Of a stretch of DNA of 64,000 bases, positions 35,188 through 44,868 are shown piece after piece (position 1 is the first letter of the stretch; each line of letters opens with the position of its first letter). Origin of the DNA: Delftia sp. PS-11 (GTDB lineage: Bacteria; Pseudomonadota; Gammaproteobacteria; Burkholderiales; Burkholderiaceae_C); the NCBI RefSeq assembly GCF_029870285.1, contig NZ_JACSYA010000001.1, positions 62,001-126,000 on the forward strand. Reading direction: 5' to 3'. A model generated the notes under the pieces. That model did not search any database. It was not told the origin of the DNA and saw only the letters and a program-made list of their open reading frames with translations. The position numbers and the translations under genes were made by a program.

Positions 35188-37269
35188 ATGCTCACGGTGC
35201 CGAGACATAAACAAAGAATTACGCTGATTGCATGGATTGTGGTATCGCTGGGCATTCTGTCCTTTTTCGTGCTGAGTCCGGTGACCATGGCCCCTCCCGA
35301 CAAGGGCCTGCGGCTGGGAGCCGACCTGCCGCTGCAGGTACTGACCGACCCTGGCGGCACATTGAGCGTGCAGGAAGTCGCTGGTCTGCCCGATACGGCC
35401 TTCGAGACCTTGCGGGCGCCGCTCAGCCGGGGCTATACCGACAAGGTGTATTGGATACGGGTGCCGGCGCCAGAGATAGCGCCAGCCAGCGCATTGTCCG
35501 CCAATGATCCGCTGTGGCTGGAGATCACGCCCACCTACCTGGACCGGGTCACGCTCTATCAGCAGGTGCAGGGCCTGTGGCGGGCCCGCGACAGCGGCGA
35601 CCATGTGCCCATGAATCAGCGCGTGCAGGTGCGCCAGCTGCTGTTCCCCCTCGCCCCCGGGCAGCCTTTCGTGCTGCGCATGGAAACCACCAGCGCCATG
35701 CAGCTGCATGGCACGGTCTGGCGCAGCACTTCGCTGATGGCATGGCTGGCCCATACGGAATGGGCTTCGGGCGTGTACCACGGGGTCAATCTGGCGCTGA
35801 CGCTGCTGCTGGGCGGTGCTGCCCTGGCACTGCGCATGCGCAGCCTGCAAGCTATGACGTTGCTCGCACTCATTGTGCTGGTGCACAGCGCCAATGTGCG
35901 CGGCTATGCTCAGCTGTGGCTGCCGGCCGCCTGGTCGCTGAATGCTGATCTGTGGGTGAGCATCGGCGTTTTCGTGCTGCCGTCCGTCTTCGCATGGCAG
36001 GCGCGCGAGACCATGACCCGCCATACGCGCTGGCGCACCATCGACCGGCTGCTGCTGCTGCTGAGCATCGTGCCGCTGCTGGCCATGTCCAGCATTGCTC
36101 TGGACTGCTACACGCGGTGGGCCTGGCTGGCCGTCAGCACGCCCTGGACTGTCAGCGTGCTGTGCGCACTCATTGCCTGGAGCAACCTGATGCGCCAGGG
36201 AACAAGCCTGGCCAACCTGCTCGTCGCCGTGCCCTACACGCTGCACAGCCTCATGGGCCTGCATCTGGCCGCGACCTTCATGGGGCTTGTGCCCTCACCG
36301 CTGGAGACCAGTCTGGTATGGCCGCTGGAATCCCTGCTGCTGCACATTCTGATCATCATCGCGATGAGCATCGGACTGGTCGAAAAATTCCAGCAGTCGC
36401 TCGATGAGCAGGTCCGCCTGGTGGATTCGCTGGCCCGTTCAGAGCATGCGCTGGAGGAGCGCGTGCGGCTGCGCACCCGGGAGCTGCAGCAGGCACAGGG
36501 CGCGCTGCAGACGGCCTTGCAGGGGGAGCGCACATTGCGGCTGGAGCAGCGCCAGTTTTTCAATATGGTCAACCATGAGTTCCGCACCCCGCTGGCCGTG
36601 GTGGATGGAGCGGCCACCGAGCAGTTGACCTTCCCCTCGGAGAATCTGGATGATCAGGTCGAGCGTGCAGCGCAGATACGGCGCGCCTGCCGGCGCATGG
36701 CATCCCTGGTGGACAACTGTCTGGTCAGCGACCGGCTCGATGCCCCGGCCTTCAGCCTGCAGCCTGCGCTGGTTGCCGTACAGGAGGTGATCGACGATGC
36801 CGTGCAACTCGTGCACTGGTCACGCCGCCACCATCTGGCGCTGGATACGTCAGGCGCCCCCGCCCAATGGTTGTGCGACCCGACCCTGGTGCGCATCGCC
36901 TTGTCCAACCTCGTGGACAACGCCGTGAAATACGCCAGGGCAGGGGAAATCGCCGTGCGGGCACAGGCCACGGCACAGGGAGCGCTGCAACTGTCGGTCA
37001 GTGACCAGGGGCCCGGGCTGTCGCCCCAGGTTGCGGCACGCATTTTCGAGCTGCACGAGCGCGGGGAGCGCGCAAGCCAGACCCGCGGCTTCGGCCTGGG
37101 CCTGTGGGTGGCCAGGCGCATTGCCCGGATGCATGGCGGCGATATACAGGTGAGCGCATCGGAGCAGGCCGGCACCTGCTTCACCATGACACTGCCCCGC
37201 GCAACTGTGCAGGCCCCTGACGGTCTGCAGCAAAACGGCGCCCAGCGGCTGGACGCGGCGGCGGCATGA
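35188..37269 (+). CDS. 7TM-type sensor histidine kinase, copy 1
   Basis: The 693-residue protein has a first membrane helix at about 10-30, a periplasmic beta-rich domain with YWIRV and PLWLEITPTYLDRVTLYQ (7TMR-DISMED2 type), then seven membrane helices (about 195-405) and a coiled coil. The kinase core follows: H463 in NHEFRTPLAVV, N box LSNLVDNAVKYA, GFGLGLWVARRIA. The ATG at 35188 gives a length like copy 2; a TTG at 35131 is possible. The stop overlaps the next start as ATGA. The ligand is unknown. Confidence 0.9.
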   Translation: MLTVPRHKQRITLIAWIVVSLGILSFFVLSPVTMAPPDKGLRLGADLPLQVLTDPGGTLSVQEVAGLPDTAFETLRAPLSRGYTDKVYWIRVPAPEIAPASALSANDPLWLEITPTYLDRVTLYQQVQGLWRARDSGDHVPMNQRVQVRQLLFPLAPGQPFVLRMETTSAMQLHGTVWRSTSLMAWLAHTEWASGVYHGVNLALTLLLGGAALALRMRSLQAMTLLALIVLVHSANVRGYAQLWLPAAWSLNADLWVSIGVFVLPSVFAWQARETMTRHTRWRTIDRLLLLLSIVPLLAMSSIALDCYTRWAWLAVSTPWTVSVLCALIAWSNLMRQGTSLANLLVAVPYTLHSLMGLHLAATFMGLVPSPLETSLVWPLESLLLHILIIIAMSIGLVEKFQQSLDEQVRLVDSLARSEHALEERVRLRTRELQQAQGALQTALQGERTLRLEQRQFFNMVNHEFRTPLAVVDGAATEQLTFPSENLDDQVERAAQIRRACRRMASLVDNCLVSDRLDAPAFSLQPALVAVQEVIDDAVQLVHWSRRHHLALDTSGAPAQWLCDPTLVRIALSNLVDNAVKYARAGEIAVRAQATAQGALQLSVSDQGPGLSPQVAARIFELHERGERASQTRGFGLGLWVARRIARMHGGDIQVSASEQAGTCFTMTLPRATVQAPDGLQQNGAQRLDAAAA

Positions 37270-39317
37270 CCAGCGCCGTGCGCCGACTGGCGCTTCCCGG
37301 ATGGCTGGCGCTTTCTCTGGCCCTGGTGGGCTGCTTCATTCTGAGCCCTGCCTTTCTGGGCTTGCACGCCAAGCGCCTGCAGCTGGGCACGGATCTGCCG
37401 ATGCAGGTGCTTGCCGACCCGCAGGGCCGTCTGGACGTGGCGCAGGTGGCCGGCCTTCCCGATTCCGCCTTCATTTTGCTCGACTCCGGACTGAACAGAG
37501 GCTATACCAACGATGTCTACTGGATCAGGGTGCAGGCGCCGACCATCGCGGCAGACCGCACACCGGCCGGGCACGATCCGCTGTGGCTGGAAATCCTTCC
37601 TGCCTACCTGGACCAGGTCACGCTGTACCAGCACCTGGAGGATGGATGGCACGAGCGTGTCAGCGGCGATACTGCGCCGATGGCGCAGCGCGTGCATGTA
37701 CGGCAGTTGGTGTTCCCGCTGGAGGCTGGCAGGCCCTTCATCCTGAGGGTGCAGACATCCAGCCCCATGCAGTTCGATGCCACGATATGGCGCAGCACGG
37801 GCCTGATGACGCAGCTGTCGGGCACGGAATGGGCGTCAGGCGTGCACCAGGGCATCAATCTGGCGCTGGCACTGCTGATCATCGGCGCGGCGCTGGCCCT
37901 GCGGATGCGCAGCCTGACGGCCATGGCCGTGGCAGCCGTTGCCATACTGGCCCATAGCGCCAGCGACCGCGGCTACCTGCAGATATGGCTGCCTGCAGAA
38001 CTGGCCCAATGGGGCGATCTGGCGGTCAACATGGGCTCGCTGATACTGCCTGCGGCGCTGGCCTGGCAGATGCGGGAGCTGCTGACGCGCGGCACGCGGT
38101 GGCAGCGCATGGACAAGGCGTTGCTGGCGCTGGGCATGCTGCCCCTGCTGGGCCTGCCCAGCATCGCGCTGGAGCAATACTCGGACTGGGCATGGATCGG
38201 GATTGCTGCGCCATGGGCCCTGAGCGCGCTGTTCGCCATCGTGGCCTGGAGCAACCTGATGAGCGGGCGCATCAGCGCGGTGAACGTGATGATGGTCGTG
38301 CCCAGCACCATCTACGGACTCATGGGGCTTTATGCGACGGCGGCCTATGTGGGCCTGGTCCACATGCCGACCATCGAGCGCAGCGTCTTCTGGCAGCTCA
38401 ACACTTTGCTAGTGAACATCGTGATCACGGTGGCGGTGGGCGCTGGGCTGGTCGAGAAGTTCCAGGCCTCCATGGCACGCCAGGCCCAACTGGTGGAATC
38501 GCTGGCCCGCTCCGAACATGCACTGGAGGAGAGCGTGCGCCAGCGCACGGCCGAGCTGCTGCAGGCCCAGAATGCGTTGCAGGCAGCGTTACACAGCGAA
38601 CGCCGGCTGAGGCAGGAGCAGCGCCAGTTCTTCAACATGGTCAACCACGAGTTCCGCACCCCGCTGGCCGTGGTGGACAGTGCGGCCAGCGAACAGCAAT
38701 CGTTTCCGTCGCCGGATATCGATGCACAGATTGAGCGGGCCTTGCAGATACGGCGGGCCTGCCGGCGCCTGACCACCCTGGTGGACAACTGCCTCATCAG
38801 CGACCGGCTGGATGCTCCGGCGCTGCGTTTGCACTGCGCGCCGGTCCTGATTTCGCAGTTGCTGGAGGACGCCGGGCAGCTCGTGCACTGGTCGTCGCGC
38901 CACAATCTGCGGCTGTCTGCCCATGGCGCACCGCTGGAGTGGGAGTGCGATCCGATGCTGGTGCGCATGGCGTTGTCCAATCTGGTGGACAACGCCGTGA
39001 AGTATGCCCGCGCCGGCGAAATCCGGATCACGGCCCGCCTGCAGCAGGAGCAGCGACTGGCCCTGTCTGTGGAAGACGAGGGCCCGGGGATTTCCCCCGA
39101 GGAGGCGCAGCGCATTTTCGAGCACTTCGAGCGCGGCAAGCGTACGGACCAGAGCCGGGGCTTCGGCCTGGGCCTGTGGGTGGCGCGGCGCATCGCGCGC
39201 CTGCATGGCGGCGACGTGCAGGCGACCCCTTCAGCCCAGGGCGGCACCTGCTTCACGCTGACGCTGGCTCCCCGGGCTGCGGCACAAGGCCCGCAGCCGC
39301 CACAGGCGCCGGGCTGA
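37266..39317 (+). CDS. 7TM-type sensor histidine kinase, copy 2
   Basis: The 683-residue paralogue of the upstream kinase keeps the same architecture: N-terminal helix, sensor domain with NDVYWIRVQAP and PLWLEILPAYLDQVTLYQ, seven helices, coiled coil and kinase core with H461 in NHEFRTPLAVV and GFGLGLWVARRIA. Similarity is highest in the catalytic part and lower in the sensor. It overlaps the upstream gene by 4 bases, so the two are co-translated. No second regulator is present. The stop codon lies in the loop of a perfect 6-bp hairpin. Confidence 0.9.
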   Translation: MTSAVRRLALPGWLALSLALVGCFILSPAFLGLHAKRLQLGTDLPMQVLADPQGRLDVAQVAGLPDSAFILLDSGLNRGYTNDVYWIRVQAPTIAADRTPAGHDPLWLEILPAYLDQVTLYQHLEDGWHERVSGDTAPMAQRVHVRQLVFPLEAGRPFILRVQTSSPMQFDATIWRSTGLMTQLSGTEWASGVHQGINLALALLIIGAALALRMRSLTAMAVAAVAILAHSASDRGYLQIWLPAELAQWGDLAVNMGSLILPAALAWQMRELLTRGTRWQRMDKALLALGMLPLLGLPSIALEQYSDWAWIGIAAPWALSALFAIVAWSNLMSGRISAVNVMMVVPSTIYGLMGLYATAAYVGLVHMPTIERSVFWQLNTLLVNIVITVAVGAGLVEKFQASMARQAQLVESLARSEHALEESVRQRTAELLQAQNALQAALHSERRLRQEQRQFFNMVNHEFRTPLAVVDSAASEQQSFPSPDIDAQIERALQIRRACRRLTTLVDNCLISDRLDAPALRLHCAPVLISQLLEDAGQLVHWSSRHNLRLSAHGAPLEWECDPMLVRMALSNLVDNAVKYARAGEIRITARLQQEQRLALSVEDEGPGISPEEAQRIFEHFERGKRTDQSRGFGLGLWVARRIARLHGGDVQATPSAQGGTCFTLTLAPRAAAQGPQPPQAPG

Positions 39318-39324
39318 AGCCCGG
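39309..39324 (+). other. Hairpin with the kinase-2 stop in its loop
   Basis: CCGGGC (39309-39314) pairs perfectly with GCCCGG (39319-39324) across TGAA, and TGA is the kinase stop. It abuts the stop of the convergent HNH gene. Confidence 0.7.
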
Positions 39325-39326
39325 AT

Positions 39327-39905
39327 TCAGTGCGCCGATCCAGCCCCCCCGCTGGCCCAGCGCGAATTGCGGGGCACATGCAGCATCAGGAAGGCCATCT
39401 GGTCGGCCAGAATGCGGCGGTTGCGCAAAATGAAGTCTTCCCAGAGGCTGGGAACATAGGGAGCGTACAGCAAGGGCATGCGCGCCTGCTCGGGGGTGCG
39501 CGCGCCCTTTCGGTGGTTGCAGGAGCGGCAGGCCGTGACCAGGTTCATCCAGTGGTGCCCGCCGCCTGCGGAAATGGGCACGATGTGCTCGCGCGTCAGT
39601 TCGCTCTCGGGGAAGGTGCGGCCACAGTAGGCGCAGATACAGCGGTCCCGCGCGAACAGCTTGCCATTGGTCAGGCCGGGGTGCAGGCGGTGCGGATTGA
39701 TGCCGGGCGCACCGCGCGTGCCGATGATGCTGTTGATGTGGATGACGGACTGGCGGCCCGTGACGGCATTGTGGCCGCCCCGGAAAAAAGCGATTTCCCC
39801 GCCCGACTCCCAGCGCACATCGTCCGCCGCGTAATGCAGCGCCGCCTGCTCCAGCGAGATCCAGGATTGGGGCAGCCCTTGGGCCGACAGCTTCAAGACC
39901 TTCAC
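39327..39905 (-). CDS. HNH endonuclease-like protein
   Basis: The 192-residue protein has an HNH domain with two zinc knuckles: C91/C94 in CAYC and C126/C129 in CRSC, with EHIVP (H107) and N121 between. The N-terminal half (residues 1-80) is unlike restriction enzymes. The start is a GTG at 39905 preceded by AGGAGG at 6 bases spacing, which decides the start. Similar stand-alone proteins are common in betaproteobacteria; the function is unknown. Confidence 0.88.
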   Translation of the reverse strand: MKVLKLSAQGLPQSWISLEQAALHYAADDVRWESGGEIAFFRGGHNAVTGRQSVIHINSIIGTRGAPGINPHRLHPGLTNGKLFARDRCICAYCGRTFPESELTREHIVPISAGGGHHWMNLVTACRSCNHRKGARTPEQARMPLLYAPYVPSLWEDFILRNRRILADQMAFLMLHVPRNSRWASGGAGSAH

Positions 39906-40064
39906 GACACGCCTCCTCTGACACCAGGGTGAACGGGAATGCAGCCAGTGCCCGGGAGCCCGCCGTGAGGCACCGGACTCAGGCAATATACTCTGTTTCC
40001 ATGTCGGATTGACAGCCTGCGCTGGGCCGATGCGTGCCAGCTGCCATTGAAAACAAAGCGTCCC

Positions 40065-41114
40065 ATGAAGATTTTCCGAGGCTTCAATCACCCAGGGCGG
40101 GAAGCAGCCTGCGCCGTCACCATCGGCAATTTCGATGGAGTCCACCGAGGCCATCAGGCCATGCTGGCTTTGCTGTCGGCGGAGGCTGCTCAGCGTGGCG
40201 TGCCCACCTGCGTGCTGACCTTCGAGCCCCATCCGCGCGACTACTTCGCCCAGGCCCTGGGCAGGCCCGATATCGCGCCGGCGCGCATCGGCACGCTGCG
40301 CGACAAGCTGTCGCAGCTGGCACGCTGCGGCGTGGCGCAGACCGTGGTGCTGCCCTTCAACCAGACGCTGGCCAGCCAGTCGCCCCAGGCATTCATCGAT
40401 GAGGTGCTGGTGGCGGGACTGGGCGCCAGGTACGTGCTCGTCGGCGACGATTTCCGCTTCGGCGCCCAGCGCGCGGGCGACTACGCCATGCTCGATGCGG
40501 CAGGCCAGCGCCAGGGCTTCGATGTGGCGCGCATGAACAGCTACGAGGTGCACGGCCTGCGTGTCTCCAGCACCCATGTGCGCGCAGCACTGGCCGAAGG
40601 CCGCATGCAGGATGCGGCGCGGCTGCTGGGCCACCCCTACACCATCTCGGGCCATGTGGTACATGGCCGCAAGCTCGGCCGCAGCCTGGCGGAAAGCCGC
40701 CAGGGCGCGGGCGACGGTTTTCGGACCCTGAACCTGCGCTTCAACCACTGGAAGCCTGCAGCCAGCGGCATCTTCGCGGTGCTGGTGCACGGACTGCACG
40801 CGCAGCCGCTGCGCGGCGTGGCCAACCTGGGCGTGCGCCCTTCGCTGGACCCCACGGACATCAACGGCGGGCGCGTGCTGCTGGAGACGCATTGCCTCGA
40901 TTGGCCCGGCGAGCCGGCAGGGGAAGAGGCCTACGGTAAAATCATCCGCGTGGAACTTCTGCACAAACTGCACGACGAACTGAAGTACGACAGTCTCGAC
41001 GCCCTCACCGCAGGCATCGCCAAGGACTGCGACGACGCGCGCGCGTTCTTCGCCACCATCCACACGCCCACCTACACCGAGACACGTCGCCAGACCACGC
41101 GCGACCGAATTTGA
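40065..41114 (+). CDS. ribF: Bifunctional riboflavin kinase/FMN adenylyltransferase
   Basis: RibF makes FMN and FAD from riboflavin. The 349-residue protein has the adenylyltransferase motif TIGNFDGVHRGHQA near 20-33, YVLVGDDFRFGAQRAG, and the kinase domain with GVANLGVRPSLDP. It starts at the ATG at 40065; a TTG at 40047 is in frame. It is first of ribF-ileS-lspA, 105 bases before ileS. Confidence 0.95.
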   Translation: MKIFRGFNHPGREAACAVTIGNFDGVHRGHQAMLALLSAEAAQRGVPTCVLTFEPHPRDYFAQALGRPDIAPARIGTLRDKLSQLARCGVAQTVVLPFNQTLASQSPQAFIDEVLVAGLGARYVLVGDDFRFGAQRAGDYAMLDAAGQRQGFDVARMNSYEVHGLRVSSTHVRAALAEGRMQDAARLLGHPYTISGHVVHGRKLGRSLAESRQGAGDGFRTLNLRFNHWKPAASGIFAVLVHGLHAQPLRGVANLGVRPSLDPTDINGGRVLLETHCLDWPGEPAGEEAYGKIIRVELLHKLHDELKYDSLDALTAGIAKDCDDARAFFATIHTPTYTETRRQTTRDRI

Positions 41115-41174
41115 CGCTCTGCGTCACCTGCCCGGGCGCGGGTGCGCACCAGGCTTGCCCTCCATCTTTCCGTG

Positions 41175-41213
41175 CCCTGGCCAGCAGGCCAGGGCCTTGG
41201 CCTGCTTTCAAGG
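41175..41213 (+). promoter_or_regulatory. ileS leader with competing hairpins over the SD
   Basis: Hairpin 1: 41175-41182 with 41187-41194, 8 bp perfect, loop AGCA. Hairpin 2: 41184-41191 with 41198-41205, 8 bp perfect, loop GGGCCT. They exclude each other. Hairpin 3: 41195-41199 with 41209-41213, 5 bp, traps the AAGG (41210-41213) six bases before the ileS ATG and excludes hairpin 2. Confidence 0.5.
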
Positions 41214-41219
41214 TTTTCC

Positions 41220-44075
41220 ATGTCTGATCCGAAAGTCTCCCCCAACGCCAATGCGGGCTACCGCGCCACGCTGAACATGCCCGACACGCCCTTCCCCATG
41301 CGCGGCGACCTGCCCAAGCGCGAGCCGGGCTGGGTTCAGGAATGGGAAGACAAGGGCGTGTACAAGAAGCTGCGCGACGCGCGCAGCGGCGCTCCCAAGT
41401 TCATCCTGCATGACGGCCCGCCCTATGCCAACGGCAAGATCCATATCGGCCACGCCGTGAACAAGGCGCTCAAGGACATGATCGTCAAGAGCCGCCAGCT
41501 CGAAGGCTTCGATGCGCAGTACGTGCCGGGCTGGGACTGCCATGGCCTGCCCATCGAGAACGCCATCGAGAAGCTGCACGGCCGCAACCTGCCGCGCGAC
41601 GAAATGCAGGCCAGGAGCCGTGCCTTCGCCACCGAGCAGATCGCGCAGCAGATGGTGGACTTCAAGCGCCTGGGCGTGCTGGGCGACTGGGACCACCCCT
41701 ACAAGACCATGAACTACGCCAACGAGGCCGCCGAGCTGCGCGCCTTGAAGCGCGTCATGGAGCGTGGCTTCGTCTACCGTGGCCTCAAGCCCGTGTACTG
41801 GTGCTTCGACTGCGGCTCCTCGCTGGCCGAGTTCGAGATCGAGTACGCCGACAAGCAAAGCCAGACGCTGGACGTGATGTTCCCTGCAGCCGAGCCCGAC
41901 AGGCTGGCCGCCGCCTTCGGCCTGCCTGCGCTGGACAAGCCTGCCTTCATCGTGATCTGGACCACCACGGCGTGGACCATCCCTGCAAACCAGGCGCTGA
42001 ACGTCAACCCTGCGCTGGAATACAGCCTGGTGGAGACCGAGCGCGGCCTGCTGATCGTGGCCTCGGCACTGGTCGAAAAATGCCTGGCGCGCTGGAAAAT
42101 CGAAGGCCGCGTCCTCGCCACGGCCCTGGGCGAGAAGCTCGACCACATGCCCTTCAGGCACCCGCTGGCGCATGTGGACAAGGGCTATGACCGCATCTCG
42201 CCAGTGTATCTGGCCGACTATGCCACCGCCGACGACGGCACCGGTATCGTGCACTCGGCCCCCGCCTATGGCCTGGATGACTTCAACTCCTGCGTCAACA
42301 ACGGCATGGCGTATGAAGACATCCTGAACCCCGTGCAGGGCAATGGCGTCTACGCGCCCGAGCTGCCGCTGTTCGGCGGCCAGCACATCTGGAAGGCCGT
42401 GCCCGTCATCCTGGATGCACTGAAGGTCGCCGGCCGCCTGATGGACACCACGACCATCACCCACAGCTACCCGCACTGCTGGCGCCACAAGACGCCGGTG
42501 ATCTACCGCGCTGCAGCCCAGTGGTTCGTGCGCATGGACGAGGGCGAGGGCGTGTTCACCAAGCCCGGCGACAAGCCGGCCCAGACCCTGCGCCAGATCG
42601 CGCTGCAAGCCATCGAGCAGACCCAGTTCTACCCCGAAAACGGCAAGACCCGCCTGCGCGACATGATCGCCGGCCGCCCCGACTGGTGCATCTCGCGCCA
42701 GCGCAGCTGGGGCGTGCCACTGCCGTTTTTCCTGCACAAGGACAGCGGCGAGCTGCATCCGCGCACCATGGAGATCATCGACCAGGCTGCGGCCATGATC
42801 GAGCAGGGCGGCATCGAGGCCTGGAGCCGCGTGACGGCCGAAGACATCCTGGGCGCCGAAGACGCAGTGCACTACACCAAGAGCACCGACATCCTCGAAG
42901 TCTGGTTCGATTCGGGCTCCACGTTCTGGCATGTGATGCGCGGCACGCACGCCGACATGCACCACGACCAGGGCCCCGAGGCCGACCTCTACCTGGAAGG
43001 CCATGACCAGCACCGTGGCTGGTTCCATTCGTCGCTGCTGCTGGCCGCGGCCATCTTCGGCCGAGCGCCCTACCGCGGCCTGCTGACCCATGGCTTCACC
43101 GTGGACGGCCAGGGCAAGAAAATGTCCAAGTCGCTGGGCAACACCGTCGCCCCGCAGGACGTCAGCAGCAAGATGGGGGCCGAGATCATCCGCCTGTGGG
43201 TGGCCTCGACCGACTATTCGGGCGACCTGGGCATCGACGACAAGATCCTGGCCCGCGTGGTGGACGCCTACCGCCGCATCCGCAACACGCTGCGCTTTTT
43301 GCTGGCCAATGTCAACGACTTCGATGCTGCGCAGGATGCCGTGCCGACCGACGAGTTGCTGGAGATCGACCGCTGGGCCCTGGCCCGCGCAGCCCAGTTC
43401 CAAGCCGAGGTGCTGGCGCACTACAAGGTCTATGAATTCCACCCCGTGGTGGCCAAGCTGCAGCTGTTTTGCTCCGAGGACCTGGGCGGCTTCTATCTGG
43501 ACGTGCTCAAGGACCGCCTGTACACCAGCGCGCCCAAGAGCCTGGCACGCCGCAGCGCGCAAACCGCGCTGCACCAGATCACGCATGCCATGCTGCGCTG
43601 GATGGCGCCTTTCCTGTCCTTCACGGCCGAGGAAGCCTGGAAGGTCTTCGGCCACAGCGAATCCATCTTCCTGGAGACCTACACCGACCTGCCGGCCGGC
43701 GACGATGCGCTGCTGGCCAAGTGGGCCCGGCTGCGCGAGATCCGCGACGTGATCAACAAGGACATCGAAGCCGTGCGCGCCGAAGGCAAGGTCGGCTCGT
43801 CACTGCAGGCCGAGGTCCACGTCTCGGCACAGCCCGAGGATCTGGCCCTGCTGCAGAGCCTGGGCGACGACCTCAAGTTCGTCTTCATCACCTCGGCGGC
43901 ACAAGCCATCGCGGGCGAGGCGCTGCACAGCGAAGTCACGCCCAGCAGCCACGCCAAGTGCGAGCGCTGCTGGCACTACCGCGCCGATGTAGGAGTCAAC
44001 CCCGAGCACCCCAGCCTGTGCGGCCGCTGCGACAGCAACCTGCACGGAGCCGGCGAAGCCCGGACCAAGGCCTGA
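41220..44075 (+). CDS. ileS: Isoleucyl-tRNA synthetase
   Basis: IleS charges tRNA-Ile and edits valine. The 951-residue class I enzyme has HIGH (75-78) in [12 protein letters not shown], the editing domain ([14 protein letters not shown]) and KMSKS at 634-638, plus the C-terminal zinc cluster CERCWHYR and [10 protein letters not shown]. It is the bacterial, mupirocin-sensitive type. The ATG at 41220 is preceded by AAGG at six bases. The leader can fold over this site. The gene is in ribF-ileS-lspA. Confidence 0.97.
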   Translation: MSDPKVSPNANAGYRATLNMPDTPFPMRGDLPKREPGWVQEWEDKGVYKKLRDARSGAPKFILHDGPPYANGKIHIGHAVNKALKDMIVKSRQLEGFDAQYVPGWDCHGLPIENAIEKLHGRNLPRDEMQARSRAFATEQIAQQMVDFKRLGVLGDWDHPYKTMNYANEAAELRALKRVMERGFVYRGLKPVYWCFDCGSSLAEFEIEYADKQSQTLDVMFPAAEPDRLAAAFGLPALDKPAFIVIWTTTAWTIPANQALNVNPALEYSLVETERGLLIVASALVEKCLARWKIEGRVLATALGEKLDHMPFRHPLAHVDKGYDRISPVYLADYATADDGTGIVHSAPAYGLDDFNSCVNNGMAYEDILNPVQGNGVYAPELPLFGGQHIWKAVPVILDALKVAGRLMDTTTITHSYPHCWRHKTPVIYRAAAQWFVRMDEGEGVFTKPGDKPAQTLRQIALQAIEQTQFYPENGKTRLRDMIAGRPDWCISRQRSWGVPLPFFLHKDSGELHPRTMEIIDQAAAMIEQGGIEAWSRVTAEDILGAEDAVHYTKSTDILEVWFDSGSTFWHVMRGTHADMHHDQGPEADLYLEGHDQHRGWFHSSLLLAAAIFGRAPYRGLLTHGFTVDGQGKKMSKSLGNTVAPQDVSSKMGAEIIRLWVASTDYSGDLGIDDKILARVVDAYRRIRNTLRFLLANVNDFDAAQDAVPTDELLEIDRWALARAAQFQAEVLAHYKVYEFHPVVAKLQLFCSEDLGGFYLDVLKDRLYTSAPKSLARRSAQTALHQITHAMLRWMAPFLSFTAEEAWKVFGHSESIFLETYTDLPAGDDALLAKWARLREIRDVINKDIEAVRAEGKVGSSLQAEVHVSAQPEDLALLQSLGDDLKFVFITSAAQAIAGEALHSEVTPSSHAKCERCWHYRADVGVNPEHPSLCGRCDSNLHGAGEARTKA

Positions 44076-44100
44076 GCCCATACACCGAGTGAAGCCCGCC

Positions 44101-44610
44101 ATGACCCCTACCTTTGCCGCGGTGCCTGCCGCCCGCAACAGCCGCATCTGGCCCTGGCTGGCCTGGGCGCTGGCGATCATCGCCATCGACCAGTTCACCA
44201 AACAGTGGATTCTCAGCGCCTACCAGCTGGGCGACTGGACCCCGGTCACGGGCTTCTTCAACATCGTGCGCGCGCACAACACCGGAGCCGCCTTCTCCAT
44301 GCTGGCGGGCGCCGGAGGCTGGCAGCGCTGGCTGTTCGTGGGCATCGGCGCAGCGGCCACGCTGCTCATTGTCTGGCAGCTGCGCAAGCACCCGGGACAA
44401 AAGCTGTTTTGCTTCTCGCTGGCCAGCATCCTGGGTGGCGCCATCGGCAACGTGGTGGACCGGCTGCAGCACGGCTATGTGGTGGACTTCCTCGATTTCT
44501 ACTGGGGTGTCGCACACTTTCCGGCATTCAACGTGGCAGACATCACCATCAGCATGGGCGCTGCCTGCCTGATTCTGGATGAGGTGCTGCGCGCGCGGCG
44601 CGGAAAATAG
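44101..44610 (+). CDS. lspA: Signal peptidase II (lipoprotein signal peptidase)
   Basis: LspA cleaves prolipoprotein signal peptides in the inner membrane. The 169-residue protein has four helices and the catalytic aspartates D120 (GNVVDR) and D147 (FNVADIT), with the box NTGAAFS. An in-frame GTG at 44089 is an alternative start. It ends with an intrinsic terminator. Confidence 0.95.
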   Translation: MTPTFAAVPAARNSRIWPWLAWALAIIAIDQFTKQWILSAYQLGDWTPVTGFFNIVRAHNTGAAFSMLAGAGGWQRWLFVGIGAAATLLIVWQLRKHPGQKLFCFSLASILGGAIGNVVDRLQHGYVVDFLDFYWGVAHFPAFNVADITISMGAACLILDEVLRARRGK

Positions 44611-44637
44611 CCCGCCAGTGCGCCTGCCTGTCGCCCC

Positions 44638-44663
44638 AAGCCCCTCTGCCGAGGGGCTTTTTC
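44638..44663 (+). terminator. Rho-independent terminator of ribF-ileS-lspA
   Basis: AAGCCCCTC pairs with GAGGGGCTT across TGCC and is followed by T residues, 28 bases past lspA. Confidence 0.92.
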
Positions 44664-44739
44664 ATGCCTGGGATGCAATGGCAGCCCGTCGCTCAGCGCA
44701 CCCATCGGGTTTTCCTGGGTGTAGCGGAGGTCAACGAAA

Positions 44740-44769
44740 TTTCTTTTTGATTCGTTTTTTTTCTACAAT
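44740..44769 (+). promoter_or_regulatory. Candidate promoter of the Na/Pi cotransporter gene
   Basis: TTTCTT (44740-44745), 18 bases and TACAAT (44764-44769) in an unusually T-rich stretch (44740-44780). The gap 44611-44868 otherwise holds only the lspA terminator. Confidence 0.35.
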
Positions 44770-44868
44770 TTTCCTTATTCCGCACCCCACTGTGCGCTTA
44801 TGCGGCTGCCGTTGCCCCGTTCCTGCCAGGGTCGGGGTTATATTTGTCCGCTTCTTCGCTCACAGCAC

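Noticed and set aside
39327..39905. The HNH protein as part of a restriction or defence system
   Set aside because: No methyltransferase, toxin partner or defence gene is adjacent; neighbours are sensor kinases and ribF, and similar stand-alone HNH proteins are common.
41115..41219. A T-box riboswitch before ileS
   Set aside because: No T-box sequence, no specifier loop layout and no antiterminator; the phylogenetic range of T-boxes makes it unlikely here. Only the competing hairpins are reported.
41208..43655. An 815-codon open frame antisense to ileS
   Set aside because: Same composition shadow; ileS is complete with HIGH and KMSKS.
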